Source: CAYTCZ01 sp964436315 (GTDB taxonomy: Bacteria > Actinomycetota > Thermoleophilia > Gaiellales > Gaiellaceae). Taken from it: a stretch of DNA of 64,000 bases. The translations under genes and the position numbers were made by a program. Below are positions 44,551 through 52,614 of this stretch, in pieces. Under the pieces are notes generated by a model. The model was not told the DNA's origin and searched no databases. It saw nothing but the letters and a program-made list of their open reading frames with translations. Location of the stretch: contig CAYTCZ010000002.1 in assembly GCA_964436315.1 (NCBI GenBank), positions 1-64,000 on the forward strand, in the 5' to 3' direction. Numbering within the stretch: the first letter of the stretch is position 1; each line of letters opens with the position of its first letter.

Positions 44551-45786
44551 ATGCGTCTTCGTAGGAGACGGACGGCGGGCGGCGTATTCGACGGAATGGG
44601 TCCGCTCCAGCGGGGACTCCGAGCCACCATCGTGGGTCTCGCCGTGGCCTTGGTCATTCCTGCCTCCGCCTTCGGCCTGGTGCCGATCATCCAGTCAACC
44701 GGGTCGTCGCAAGGGAAGCCAACCGTCACGTGGTCGCTTCCCGCCGGCGTCGAGTCGACGAAGGTGGCTGTCGCGACCTCGCCCGATCTCGACACGTTTG
44801 GCGAGTTCCCGCTTGGAGCAACAGTGATCTCCGCCGTCGGCATCGGACCGACGCAGACCAGTTGGACGGCCGACAAGGTGCTTGCCAACGGCACGTACTA
44901 CGTGCACGTCGAGGGCAAAGACGGCCCAGTATTCGACTGGTCGAGCGTCCAATCTCTCGTCGTCGATGACGCTGTAATCGCGGCGAATCTGTTGCTTGCA
45001 GGGCACACCGGTGGCAAGGCAACGGCGACGTGGTCGCTGCCACCCGACGTCGAGGTGGTGACGATTGAAGTCGCCACATCCCCGGCGACAACGGGCACGG
45101 GAAACTTCGAAAGCCAAAACGTCGTCGACCTGCAAAGCTTTCTCGGTACGACGCAAACTGCGTGGACCTCATCGCGGACGCTCAACCCCGGAACCTACTA
45201 CCTCCACATCGGCACGCGACATACGAACTGCATCGGCTGCCCGACGCGTTCGTGGACCAGCGTGAACTCTTTCGTCGTTACCGCCAATGGAGGCTCAGGG
45301 TCGGCTAGCGGCTCCGACGGAAGCGGTGGGAGTGACGGCGGCTCGGACGGAGAATCGGGGAGTTCTGCCCCAGCGCCGAAGCTGAAGAGGGGCAAAGTGA
45401 TCCGAATCATCAACGGTGACGCCTTTGTCGTGCGCCTCAATAGCGGGAAGAAGGAACGCGTCCAGTTGTTGGGAATCGACGCCCCCGACTTCCGCCCGAG
45501 AGAGTGCTTCGCGCGGAAGGCAAAGAAAGAGCTCGCCCGAATCGTCCTCGGCAAGAAGGTCGTCCTCCGACTCGACCCGACTCAGCGGCTGCGGACCGCT
45601 CAAGGGCGGCTTCTCGCATACGCCAACCGGCCTGGCAAGTTCGACGTTGGGAAGCGGATGCTCGCACTTGGGGCCGCTGAAGTCGTCCAGCCGAAGCTCG
45701 GCTTCCTTAGGAACAAGGCGTACCGGATGGCCGAGAAGAAGGCCGAGCGCCTCGACCGAGGCCTCTGGGGCTTCTGCAGCGCCTAA
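44551..45786 (+). CDS. Secreted protein with two repeat domains and a C-terminal nuclease-like (SNase) domain
   Basis: 411 residues. An N-terminal hydrophobic segment (ATIVGLAVALVIPASAFG) acts as signal peptide or anchor. Two related beta-type repeats of about 80 residues follow, each with TWSLP...VATSP and TYYxHxG. A Gly/Ser linker (about 245-270) leads to a staphylococcal-nuclease fold: INGDAFVVRL, VQLLGIDAPD, QGRLLAYANR and GLWGF. Relative to staphylococcal nuclease, Arg35 is Gln, Glu43 is Asp and Asp19 is Asn; Asp21, Asp40 and Arg87 equivalents remain. It may be a weak or non-catalytic surface protein. It stands alone, divergent from recG. Confidence 0.8.
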   Translation: MRLRRRRTAGGVFDGMGPLQRGLRATIVGLAVALVIPASAFGLVPIIQSTGSSQGKPTVTWSLPAGVESTKVAVATSPDLDTFGEFPLGATVISAVGIGPTQTSWTADKVLANGTYYVHVEGKDGPVFDWSSVQSLVVDDAVIAANLLLAGHTGGKATATWSLPPDVEVVTIEVATSPATTGTGNFESQNVVDLQSFLGTTQTAWTSSRTLNPGTYYLHIGTRHTNCIGCPTRSWTSVNSFVVTANGGSGSASGSDGSGGSDGGSDGESGSSAPAPKLKRGKVIRIINGDAFVVRLNSGKKERVQLLGIDAPDFRPRECFARKAKKELARIVLGKKVVLRLDPTQRLRTAQGRLLAYANRPGKFDVGKRMLALGAAEVVQPKLGFLRNKAYRMAEKKAERLDRGLWGFCSA

Positions 45787-45890
45787 CGCATCCGTTCGCT
45801 TGCGACTTGCTTGGCCAGGGCTCTAACCGCCTCACGAACGCCGTGCCCTGGACTCCGGCGCTTTGAGGTTCGGACTGGCCCGGTCCCCGT

Positions 45891-47549
45891 CTAGCGTTGG
45901 CCCGTGGCGATCGTCCACGTGAACCGGGTGAGGCTGTCCCGCGGGGCGAGGCCGCCGGGTCGCAGACCGCGCCGCACGAAGAGGGTAGGCGGCCGAGCCA
46001 GACGCGCGACAGCAAGGCGGGTCGGCCCAATCCCCTCCTGTCTCCATCGAGGCGACAATCCGACCACGACGATCCCGGTTTCGTCTGCCGCGCTGATCAC
46101 CTCCCGCTCGCCAGGTTCCACCAAGACCGGCTCTGTGACGACGTGAGCCATCTGCTGAACCATGAGTGACGCACTCGCGAGCAACCGGCTAGCATCGCGT
46201 TTGCCCTCGCCGGGATCTCCGATCGTCCCGAGCAAACGCAGAGCCGCGCCCGTCGAGCCTGCAATCCACGCTCCGAGTTCGACCGCGGTCCAATCGTGGT
46301 CGGCACCGCCGAACGGGACCAGCACAGGCAGTTCACTCCCGAACTCGGGAACTCGACCATCGCGGACGACGAGGATTCCCACATCGCATGGCGAGCTCTC
46401 GAGGACCGGCCCGACGGCACTCTTCCCAAGTCCCTTTCCGAGGAGATCTGGAGAGACGTCGATCAGCAGGAGGTCGACATCCTGCTCCGATACGAGCCGA
46501 AGCGCGTCGTCACCTGGATCCGTCGACGTAAACGCCGCGGCCCTCGATGCGACGCCCGTGCTGAGAAGTGAGGCGCGACGACTCTGAAGCTCCTGGGTCG
46601 CTTGGAGCAGCTCGTCGTCGGTGGCGACAAGCCTGGCCAGGATGAGCTCCCGCGGCGGGTTCACGGCCAGGCGCTCAGCGAGAGCGAGGAGAGCGCCGAG
46701 ATTTTGGTCGAACGTCGAGAGGACGAGAATCGAACGCTCCGGCTCAGGGACGTCAACCTCTGTGGGAATGAGCGGTCGGAGTGCGACGTCAGAGGTCGGC
46801 TTTGACGCTCCGCCCAGCGTTTCATCCTGTCGCAGGATCGATCTCTCGAGTTCCTGTAGAGCTTGGCCCGGATCGATTCCGAGCTCTTCGGCAAGGAGGC
46901 GCTTGCCGTCCTGGTACGTCTGAAGTGCTTCCGCCTGTCGCCCCGCGCGGTACAGAGCCAGCATGAGATCGGCTCTGAGACGTTCGCGGAGCGGGTGCTG
47001 AGCAACGAGCAACTCGAGTTCCCCTACGAGCTCGACGTGCCGCCCAAGCGATAGGTCAGCCTCGATCCTGAGCTCGAGCGCGGTAAGCCGAAGCTCCTCG
47101 AGGCGAGATATCTCCGGTTCGGCGAACGACTCGTACGCGAAGTCCGCGAGAGGAGGCCCCCTCCACAACTCCAGCGCATCCGTCAACACGCTCGACGCAG
47201 TCGTCGGCTCCCCGCGTGCCAGAGCCTCCCGGCCCTCGTTGAGTAGCCGTTCGAACCGGCTCAGGTCGAGCCGATCGGGGTCAATCGAAATCACATAGCC
47301 GGGCGGACGCGTCTCGATGAGCGACTTCCCCAGCGACTTCCGAAGCTGCGAGATCTGAACCTGCAGGGAGTTGTTCGCCGACTCGGGCGGTTCCTCTCCC
47401 CAGATCTCGTCGATCAGTCGCTCCTTGGACACGACCTCGTTCGCGCGGGTGAGCAAGAGCGCGAGGACCGCCTTCTGACGCGATCCTCCGAGCTGAACGG
47501 GCTCTCCCCCATCTCGGACTTCGAGCTGTCCAAGGATCAGGAACTCCAC
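45891..47549 (-). CDS. SARP/BTAD transcriptional regulator fused to two universal-stress-protein-like domains
   Basis: 552 residues. Residues 1-95 form a winged-helix DNA-binding domain (LGGSRQKAVLALLL, ISQLRKSLG, RPPGYVI), followed to about 245 by the BTAD helical repeat (LRERLRADLMLALYRAGRQAEALQTYQ). This pair is the hallmark of AfsR/SARP activators. From about 270 come two alpha/beta segments of stress-protein type (RSILVLSTFDQNLGALLALAERLA and ELPVLVPFGGADHDWTAVELGAWIA), the second ending in GIVVVGLS and TLFVRRG. No P-loop NTPase is present, unlike AfsR. It probably senses a nucleotide or small ligand directly. It is divergent from the secreted HExxH gene, a likely target. Confidence 0.82.
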   Translation of the reverse strand: MEFLILGQLEVRDGGEPVQLGGSRQKAVLALLLTRANEVVSKERLIDEIWGEEPPESANNSLQVQISQLRKSLGKSLIETRPPGYVISIDPDRLDLSRFERLLNEGREALARGEPTTASSVLTDALELWRGPPLADFAYESFAEPEISRLEELRLTALELRIEADLSLGRHVELVGELELLVAQHPLRERLRADLMLALYRAGRQAEALQTYQDGKRLLAEELGIDPGQALQELERSILRQDETLGGASKPTSDVALRPLIPTEVDVPEPERSILVLSTFDQNLGALLALAERLAVNPPRELILARLVATDDELLQATQELQSRRASLLSTGVASRAAAFTSTDPGDDALRLVSEQDVDLLLIDVSPDLLGKGLGKSAVGPVLESSPCDVGILVVRDGRVPEFGSELPVLVPFGGADHDWTAVELGAWIAGSTGAALRLLGTIGDPGEGKRDASRLLASASLMVQQMAHVVTEPVLVEPGEREVISAADETGIVVVGLSPRWRQEGIGPTRLAVARLARPPTLFVRRGLRPGGLAPRDSLTRFTWTIATGQR

Positions 47550-47701
47550 GGCTTCCTCGAGCGGAACGTAGCACGGCCCACCGCAAAGAAAGCATCGCCG
47601 GCCTCTTCGACCGCGCGTCCGACCACCTTAAGCCTGCGGTAAGCGCCCGATAAGGGCTCCATCAGAGCGCCATAAGCGCCCCGCTCGACCGTGGCCGAGA
47701 C

Positions 47702-47720
47702 GGGGCCGCGAGGCGGCCCC
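47702..47720. repeat. Strong GC hairpin in the leader of the HExxH gene
   Basis: GGGGCCGC (47702-47709), loop GAG, GCGGCCCC (47713-47720): an 8-bp all-GC stem ending 18 nt before the ATG at 47739. It could regulate translation or bound a short transcript in the divergent spacer. Confidence 0.55.
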
Positions 47721-47738
47721 ACAAGCAAGGGGGCCGCG

Positions 47739-48518
47739 ATGGAGCGCAGGTTCGGCGGCAAGAAGTGGCTGCGGAGGCTGCTTTGGCTCGCCACCGCGAC
47801 GGCGGTTGGTCTCGCCGGCTGGGCAAGTCTCGGTGTTCACGGAACTCCCGCTTCCGCCGCCGATCGGATGAGCGCATCGATGCCACAAACACACTCCGTC
47901 GCACATGACACGCCGGCGACGAGTTGTTCGGCACGTCAGCTCGTTGTTGAGGCGCTCGCGGTGACCGGCGTTGCCGGCGCTCCTCGCTGCTTCCCTGTGA
48001 CTTCGCCGACCGGCGGCAGCCGGATCGATCCGCTGTACAGCCGTGCCGCAACTCAGATCATCGCGGCCCACGTCCGGGCCGCGGACGCGGAGCCGACCGA
48101 GGCTCTCGTCGTCTGCTGGAGCCGCGAGGACTGGTATGCGCTCGACGAATGGTTCGTCGAGAACAAGGGATACGAGATTCAACGTCGCTTCGGGTTCGTG
48201 CAAATCCCACATAACGTCATCAACCTCTCCCCGAACGTGTGCGGCTACCTCGACGAACTCGCCTACGAGGGCTCCCGCGTCGAGAACCGAGGCGTTGCAT
48301 CGGCGGTCGAGGCGCTCGCTCACGAGGCGATGCATGTAGCCGGCGTCCGCGACGAGCGGTCGGCGGAGTGCCGTGGTCTCGAGCTCACGATTCTCGCCAC
48401 TGTCGCGCTCGGGGCGAGCGAAGCCTACGGGAATCGGCTGCAAGAGATCCACGCCGGTTTCAACGCCGAATACCGCGTCGGGACTGACTACGACACAAGT
48501 CAGTGTGAAGCAGCGTGA
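47739..48518 (+). CDS. Secreted protein with a zinc-metallopeptidase-like HExxH motif
   Basis: 259 residues, unrecognised family. N-terminal positively charged segment and hydrophobic stretch (LLWLATATAVGLAGWASLGV), then ASA at residues 38-40 as possible cleavage site. The mature part has HEAMH at 195-199 followed by GVRDERSAEC, giving Glu206 or Glu210 as third ligand, as in gluzincin-like enzymes. Six cysteines suggest disulfides outside the cell. ATG 47739 has GGGGG upstream; the open frame to 47691 is less likely. Function is inferred only from the motif; it might bind zinc without proteolysis. Confidence 0.65.
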   Translation: MERRFGGKKWLRRLLWLATATAVGLAGWASLGVHGTPASAADRMSASMPQTHSVAHDTPATSCSARQLVVEALAVTGVAGAPRCFPVTSPTGGSRIDPLYSRAATQIIAAHVRAADAEPTEALVVCWSREDWYALDEWFVENKGYEIQRRFGFVQIPHNVINLSPNVCGYLDELAYEGSRVENRGVASAVEALAHEAMHVAGVRDERSAECRGLELTILATVALGASEAYGNRLQEIHAGFNAEYRVGTDYDTSQCEAA

Positions 48519-48675
48519 GTCGGCGACAGACGATGACCTCTGGCAAAGCTGAAGAAGTCGAGCCTTGGCACGAAGCTCTTCACATTCGTCCGCCAAACGA
48601 AAGTAGGATCGAAGTAGGAGGCGGGCTCGGGGCCCCGCGGGTGGCTCGCGTCGGTGTGGCCAGCGAACTCGCCCG

Positions 48676-49068
48676 TCAGGCGGTTGCACCGCTATCGACG
48701 GTCGACCGGATGGTTCGAACGATCTCGTCGAGCTCTGAATCCTTGGTCAAGAGCGCCACTGCCCCGGCGCTTCGGAGCGCCTCCGCCTCGCCTGGCTCGA
48801 CTCCCGCGGTTAGAACGACGACCGACGCCTCCGGGCTTGCGCCGCGTATCGCCGCCGTCGTCTCGACTCCGTCCGTCCCGGGCAATCGGTAGTCCATGAG
48901 CACGACATCGGGGTGCGTCTCGCTGCATGCCTCGAGGGCTGACGTTCCGTCGCCAGCCGTACCGACCACAGTGACGTCCGGGGTGACATCGAGGAGCAGC
49001 TCGAGCGTTTCTCGAAAAACCTCGTTGTCCTCGACGAGGAGGACCCTGATCGGTTCGTCAGCTGTCAT
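48676..49068 (-). CDS. Stand-alone response-regulator receiver domain
   Basis: 130 residues, consisting only of a receiver domain. Acidic pocket Glu13-Asp14 in LVEDNEVF, phosphoacceptor Asp59 in VVLMDYRLPGTDG, Thr87 in VVLTAG and Lys109 in LLTKDSE. There is no output domain and no histidine kinase in the window. The receiver resembles those of NarL-type regulators. It may work as a phospho-switch on a partner protein. It converges on the HExxH gene with a 157-bp spacer that shows no clear terminator. Confidence 0.85.
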   Translation of the reverse strand: MTADEPIRVLLVEDNEVFRETLELLLDVTPDVTVVGTAGDGTSALEACSETHPDVVLMDYRLPGTDGVETTAAIRGASPEASVVVLTAGVEPGEAEALRSAGAVALLTKDSELDEIVRTIRSTVDSGATA

Positions 49069-49135
49069 GCCGCCTCTTTATCGGCTAGACCCATCCCCGG
49101 ATAGATACCCCGCCCGCCGGACGGGACAGCTCAGC

Positions 49136-49342
49136 TTAGGGAGACGAGTTCGCGACGGCCTTCTCTACCTTGCCGCTCTTCAGACACCGAGTGCAGACGT
49201 ATTCCCGTCGGGGAACTCCGTCTACCAGGATTCGCACCTTCTGCAGGTTCGGATTGAATCGTCGCCGGGTCGCGACCATCGAGTGGCTTCGATTGTTCCC
49301 GAAGGACGGACCCTTCCCACAGATCGCGCAGGTCTTTGCCAT
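49136..49342 (-). CDS. rpmB: 50S ribosomal protein L28 (zinc-ribbon form)
   Basis: 68 residues: MAKTCAICGKGPSFGNNRSHS, RRRFNPNLQKVRI and VCTRCLKSGKVEKA. The two Cys pairs indicate the zinc-containing version. Its promoter is a twin of the rpmF promoter. Confidence 0.97.
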   Translation of the reverse strand: MAKTCAICGKGPSFGNNRSHSMVATRRRFNPNLQKVRILVDGVPRREYVCTRCLKSGKVEKAVANSSP

Positions 49343-49366
49343 ACCGGCGGCCGAGTATAGCGACAG
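49343..49366 (-). promoter_or_regulatory. rpmB promoter and ultra-short leader, twin of the rpmF promoter
   Basis: Minus strand: TGTCGCTATACTCG with the -10 box TATACT at 49354-49359, 11 nt before the ATG at 49342. Over 29 aligned positions including ATGGCA only two differ from the rpmF region. Confidence 0.65.
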
Positions 49367-49393
49367 CGTTGCGTGCCGACGGGCACTTCGTTC

Positions 49394-49627
49394 TCACTCG
49401 GCGAAAAATCGGTACGAGCCCACGACCGTGGCATCTTGCGCCGCCGGTGGTTCGTCGCAGCGCGCGCCGATTTCACGCTGGAATTCACCGAACGCGGCAA
49501 CGTCTCCGAGCGGATTCGAGCCATCGTCCGTCTCGATGAACGCGATGTGGACGAAGCTGACGCCATCGGCGAGACGGAACGTCGAATATCGAACGCCGCC
49601 AGGATCGTTCGCGCTCAGTTCAGCAAA
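49394..49627 (-). CDS. Partial gene, antibiotic-monooxygenase-like (dimeric alpha/beta barrel) protein, 5' end lost in the gap
   Basis: 77 codons are open from the gap edge to TGA at 49394-49396. The translation includes DPGGVRYSTFRLADGVSFVHIAF, ETDDGSNPLGDVAAFGEFQREI and a terminal VGSYRFFAE. This pattern fits small dimeric alpha/beta-barrel proteins of the ABM type (monooxygenase or heme/quinol-linked), which usually have about 95-105 residues, so roughly 20-25 N-terminal residues lie in the N run. Reading frame, codon use and sensible protein pattern support it as real. Confidence 0.6.
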   Translation of the reverse strand, partial: FAELSANDPGGVRYSTFRLADGVSFVHIAFIETDDGSNPLGDVAAFGEFQREIGARCDEPPAAQDATVVGSYRFFAE

Positions 49628-49727
49628 NNNNNNNNNNNNNNNNNNNNNNNNNNNNNNNNNNNNNNNNNNNNNNNNNNNNNNNNNNNNNNNNNNNNNNNNN
49701 NNNNNNNNNNNNNNNNNNNNNNNNNNN
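49628..49727. other. Assembly gap (100 N)
   Basis: Exactly 100 N, a conventional placeholder. The true length is unknown. One side ends inside the partial ABM-like gene and the other starts inside a 170-bp repeat unit, so a collapsed tandem repeat is the likely cause. Confidence 0.98.
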
Positions 49728-49797
49728 GGATCTTGCAGCGAGCGTCGCCAGGGCGAGGCGAAGCGGGGCTCCGCCCCGCGACAGCCGGCCCGTCCAG
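49728..49797. repeat. 70-bp direct repeat, copy 1, at the gap edge
   Basis: Identical over 70 bp to 49898-49967. It contains a GC hairpin (GCGGGGC-TCC-GCCCCGC). The copies are 170 bp apart, start to start. Copy 1 begins exactly at the gap, so more of it may be hidden. Confidence 0.9.
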
Positions 49798-49810
49798 CGG
49801 CTCGAGTTCC

Positions 49811-49841
49811 TCGGGTCTCTGGGGCGGCGCTCGCAAAAGAG
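49811..49841. repeat. Dispersed repeat related to 63970-64000
   Basis: This lies between the two 70-bp direct repeats and matches the window's last 31 bases at 26 of 31 positions. See 63970-64000. Confidence 0.5.
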
Positions 49842-49897
49842 GCAAAGCCGAGACCCGTCGACAGTACGTTTCAGTACGGCGACGGGTCGAGACTGCA

Positions 49898-49967
49898 GGA
49901 TCTTGCAGCGAGCGTCGCCAGGGCGAGGCGAAGCGGGGCTCCGCCCCGCGACAGCCGGCCCGTCCAG
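49898..49967. repeat. 70-bp direct repeat, copy 2, next to the ribH stop
   Basis: The second exact copy, ending 12 bp from the ribH stop codon. The 100 bp between the copies hold a near-palindromic stretch (GACGGGTC / GACCCGTC arms around two GTAC boxes, 49852-49889). This looks like a tandem repeat with a 170-bp unit. Confidence 0.9.
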
Positions 49968-49979
49968 AGACGCGAGAAG

Positions 49980-50708
49980 TTACTGGCCGGGCTGCATGGA
50001 AGTGCGGAGTTGAACGAAAACGTCCGCCATCTCGAGTGCGGCAACTGCCGCCTCGGCGCCCTTGTTGCCGCGTTCGCCGCCGGCACGCGCATCGGCCTGC
50101 TCTCGCGTATCGCACGTGAGGAGACCGAACGAAACCGGCGTGCCGGTGTCGAGACCGGAGAGTTGAAGACCGCTCGCCGCCTCGCCGCAGACGTATTCGA
50201 AGTGCGGCGTCTCGCCGCGAATCACACAACCGAGGGCGACGACGCAGGAGTAGCGCCGTGTCTTCGCGAAAGCCATCGCCCCGATCGGGAGCTCGAAGGC
50301 GCCGGGGACGGGCATGACGTCGATGTTCTCGCGAAGCACGCCATGGGCCTCGAGCGCCGCGATCGCACCCTCCAAGAGGCGATTCGTGATTTCCCCGTTG
50401 TACCGGCTGACGACAATTCCGACCGACCGGCGATGACCGTCCGGCGATCCTGCGTAGACGCCCACCCCGTCCGGGAGGGCGAGCTCTCCCTCGGCGTGTT
50501 CCTCGAGCGGTTCGGCACCGTCGCCCTCGAGCAGCGCGACGTCCTCGGCGAGTTCCTCCTCAGTGACGATCAGGTCATCGAGTTCGTCCGCAACCGCCGT
50601 CTGGTCCGCGGCAGGCGCCTCTCCGCCGCTGTCGAGCTCAGAGTTCCCGCCTTCGTCCGGTGCCGGTTGGTCGCCTGACGGATCGTCGTTCCTGGTCTCT
50701 TCAATCAT
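49980..50708 (-). CDS. ribH: 6,7-dimethyl-8-ribityllumazine synthase with long acidic N-terminal extension
   Basis: Penultimate step of riboflavin synthesis. 242 residues against about 155 in the family. The catalytic domain starts near residue 92 (RRSVGIVVSRYNGEITNRLLEGA) with VPGAFELP, ALGCVIRGETPHFEYVC (catalytic His) and FGLLTCDTREQA. The first 80 residues carry 28 Asp/Glu and a single Arg. The ATG at 50708 overlaps the ribBA stop (ATGA), which supports the long form. Lumazine synthases often assemble into shells, so an acidic tail could influence assembly or cargo; this is speculation. Confidence 0.93.
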   Translation of the reverse strand: MIEETRNDDPSGDQPAPDEGGNSELDSGGEAPAADQTAVADELDDLIVTEEELAEDVALLEGDGAEPLEEHAEGELALPDGVGVYAGSPDGHRRSVGIVVSRYNGEITNRLLEGAIAALEAHGVLRENIDVMPVPGAFELPIGAMAFAKTRRYSCVVALGCVIRGETPHFEYVCGEAASGLQLSGLDTGTPVSFGLLTCDTREQADARAGGERGNKGAEAAVAALEMADVFVQLRTSMQPGQ

Positions 50709-51961
50709 GGTTCGTCGAGTTTCAAGTCCTGATGGTGAAGCTGGTGCCCCATTTTGGCTTTCTTGACGGCTAGATAGCGAAGGTTCTGGGCATTAGGCGG
50801 GACTTCGATGGGAACTTGCTCGACGACTTTCAACCCGTAGGCCTCGATACCCGAGATCTTCTTCGGATTGTTCGTGAGGATTCGGATGGTCGAGAGACCG
50901 AGATCCACGAGTATCTGGGACCCGATCCCGTACTCCCTCGTATCGGCCTCAAAACCGAGTGCGAGGTTCGCCTCGACGGTGTCATAGCCGCTTTCCTGAA
51001 GCTCGTATGCCTTGAGCTTGTTGAGGAGTCCGATTCCGCGACCCTCCTGGGCCATGTAAAGGAGCACGCCCTCCTCGGCGGCGCCGATATGAGCAAGCGC
51101 CTGCTCGAGTTGCTCCCCGCAGTCGCAACGAAGGGAATGAAAGACATCGCCGGTTAGGCATTCTGAGTGGACTCGAACGAGCACATCTTCCTGCCCCTCG
51201 ACGTCGCCTTTGACCAGGGCAACGTGATGCTTCCCGGTGAGGATCTCCCGGAACGCGACGGCGGTGAACTCGCCGTACGCGGTCGGGAGCTGAACCGTGG
51301 TCGCCCGCTCGATGAGCTTCTCGTGTCTCCGGCGATGCTCAACCAAGTCTGCGACCGAGACCATGCGAATTCCATGCCTTCGGCAATACGGAACGAGGTC
51401 GGGGACGCGGGCCATCGTTCCGTCCTCGTTCATAATCTCGCAGATCACTCCGGCAGGGGTCAGACCGGCGAGGCGCGCGAGATCAACCGCAGCTTCAGTC
51501 TGTCCGGTGCGCTGGAGAACGCCCCCAGGCTTTGCCTTGAGCGGGAACACATGGCCCGGCTGAATGATGTCTCTGGGCCCGGCATTAGGATCGATCGCGA
51601 CCCTGATCGTGCGAGAACGGTCCGCGGCCGAGATTCCGGTCGTGACACCTTCGCGTGCCTCGATCGAGATCGTGAAGGCCGTCTCGTACGGCGTCTGGTT
51701 GTTGTGCGTCATCGGGCGGAGACCGAGTTCGTCACATCTCTCCGGTGTAAGACAGAGGCAGATCAAACCGCGCCCGTGGGTCGCCATGAAGTTCACGGCA
51801 TCGGGCGTCACGAACTCGGCGGCGATCGTCAGGTCGCCTTCGTTCTCGCGATCGGGAGCGTCGACGACGACGACAAACTTGCCGTTCTGGATGTCGTCGA
51901 TCGCCTCTTCGACGGTCGCAAACGGTGTGTTCTGCTCAATCCGGCTCGCGGGTTCTGCCAT
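50705..51961 (-). CDS. ribBA: 3,4-dihydroxy-2-butanone 4-phosphate synthase / GTP cyclohydrolase II
   Basis: 418 residues. N-terminal DHBP synthase (VVVDAPDRENEGDL, HGRGLICLCLT, GHVFPLKAKPGGVL, TEAAVDLARLAG) and C-terminal GTP cyclohydrolase II with the zinc cysteines in SECLTGDVFHSLRCDCG, QEGRGIGL and NNPKK. It supplies both substrates for the pathway. ATG 51961 follows the family; TTG 51970 is possible. Confidence 0.97.
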   Translation of the reverse strand: MAEPASRIEQNTPFATVEEAIDDIQNGKFVVVVDAPDRENEGDLTIAAEFVTPDAVNFMATHGRGLICLCLTPERCDELGLRPMTHNNQTPYETAFTISIEAREGVTTGISAADRSRTIRVAIDPNAGPRDIIQPGHVFPLKAKPGGVLQRTGQTEAAVDLARLAGLTPAGVICEIMNEDGTMARVPDLVPYCRRHGIRMVSVADLVEHRRRHEKLIERATTVQLPTAYGEFTAVAFREILTGKHHVALVKGDVEGQEDVLVRVHSECLTGDVFHSLRCDCGEQLEQALAHIGAAEEGVLLYMAQEGRGIGLLNKLKAYELQESGYDTVEANLALGFEADTREYGIGSQILVDLGLSTIRILTNNPKKISGIEAYGLKVVEQVPIEVPPNAQNLRYLAVKKAKMGHQLHHQDLKLDEP

Positions 51962-51997
51962 CGCCAGCAATCGTATCGCGGGCAGGGCGCCAGACAG

Positions 51998-52597
51998 CTA
52001 GTGCCCGTCGCGTTCAGCGAGCAATCGCTCCACATATTTCGCCACGACATCCACCTCGAGGTTCACGTGGTCTCCGACCCTGAGCGACCGAAGCGTCGTC
52101 GCCTTCAGCGTATGCGGCACCAGGGCGATCTCGATCGCGTCTCCATCCATGGCCGCGATCGTCAAGCTCACACCCTGAATCGCAATCGATCCCTTCTCGA
52201 CACAGTACCGGGTGAGCTCTGACGGAACGTCGATGCCGAGGCGCATGCCTTCCCCTTCGGGAGCGAGGGAACGCACTCTCCCGACTCCGTCGACGTGACC
52301 CTGCATCAGGTGACCCCCGAGGGGGTCGCCCGCGCGTAGGGCGGGCTCGATGTTGAGTTCGTCGCTCGGCCGAAGATGGCCGAGCGACGTTCGATGCAGC
52401 GTCTCGGGGACAGCATCGAACACGAGTGTTTCTCCCTCGACCTGGACGACGGTGAGACAGACGCCATTCACGGCGACTGAATCGCCAATCTCCGCGCCGG
52501 TGGAGGTTTTCGAAGCCACGATCCGGAGCCGCACACCGTCTTCCCCGCCGGCCATGGCCTCAACCCGTCCGCGCTCCTGGACGATGCCGGTAAACAC
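51998..52597 (-). CDS. ribE: Riboflavin synthase alpha chain
   Basis: 199 residues. Two similar lumazine-binding halves: MFTGIVQERGRVEAM...SVAVNGVCLTVV...LHRTSLG and GHLMQGHVDGVGRV...KGSIAIQGVSLTI...TTLRSLRVGDHVNLEVD. It dismutates two lumazines to riboflavin. It lies between a lipoprotein gene and ribBA. Confidence 0.97.
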   Translation of the reverse strand: MFTGIVQERGRVEAMAGGEDGVRLRIVASKTSTGAEIGDSVAVNGVCLTVVQVEGETLVFDAVPETLHRTSLGHLRPSDELNIEPALRAGDPLGGHLMQGHVDGVGRVRSLAPEGEGMRLGIDVPSELTRYCVEKGSIAIQGVSLTIAAMDGDAIEIALVPHTLKATTLRSLRVGDHVNLEVDVVAKYVERLLAERDGH

Positions 52598-52614
52598 GTC
52601 GAAACCTTAGTGCG

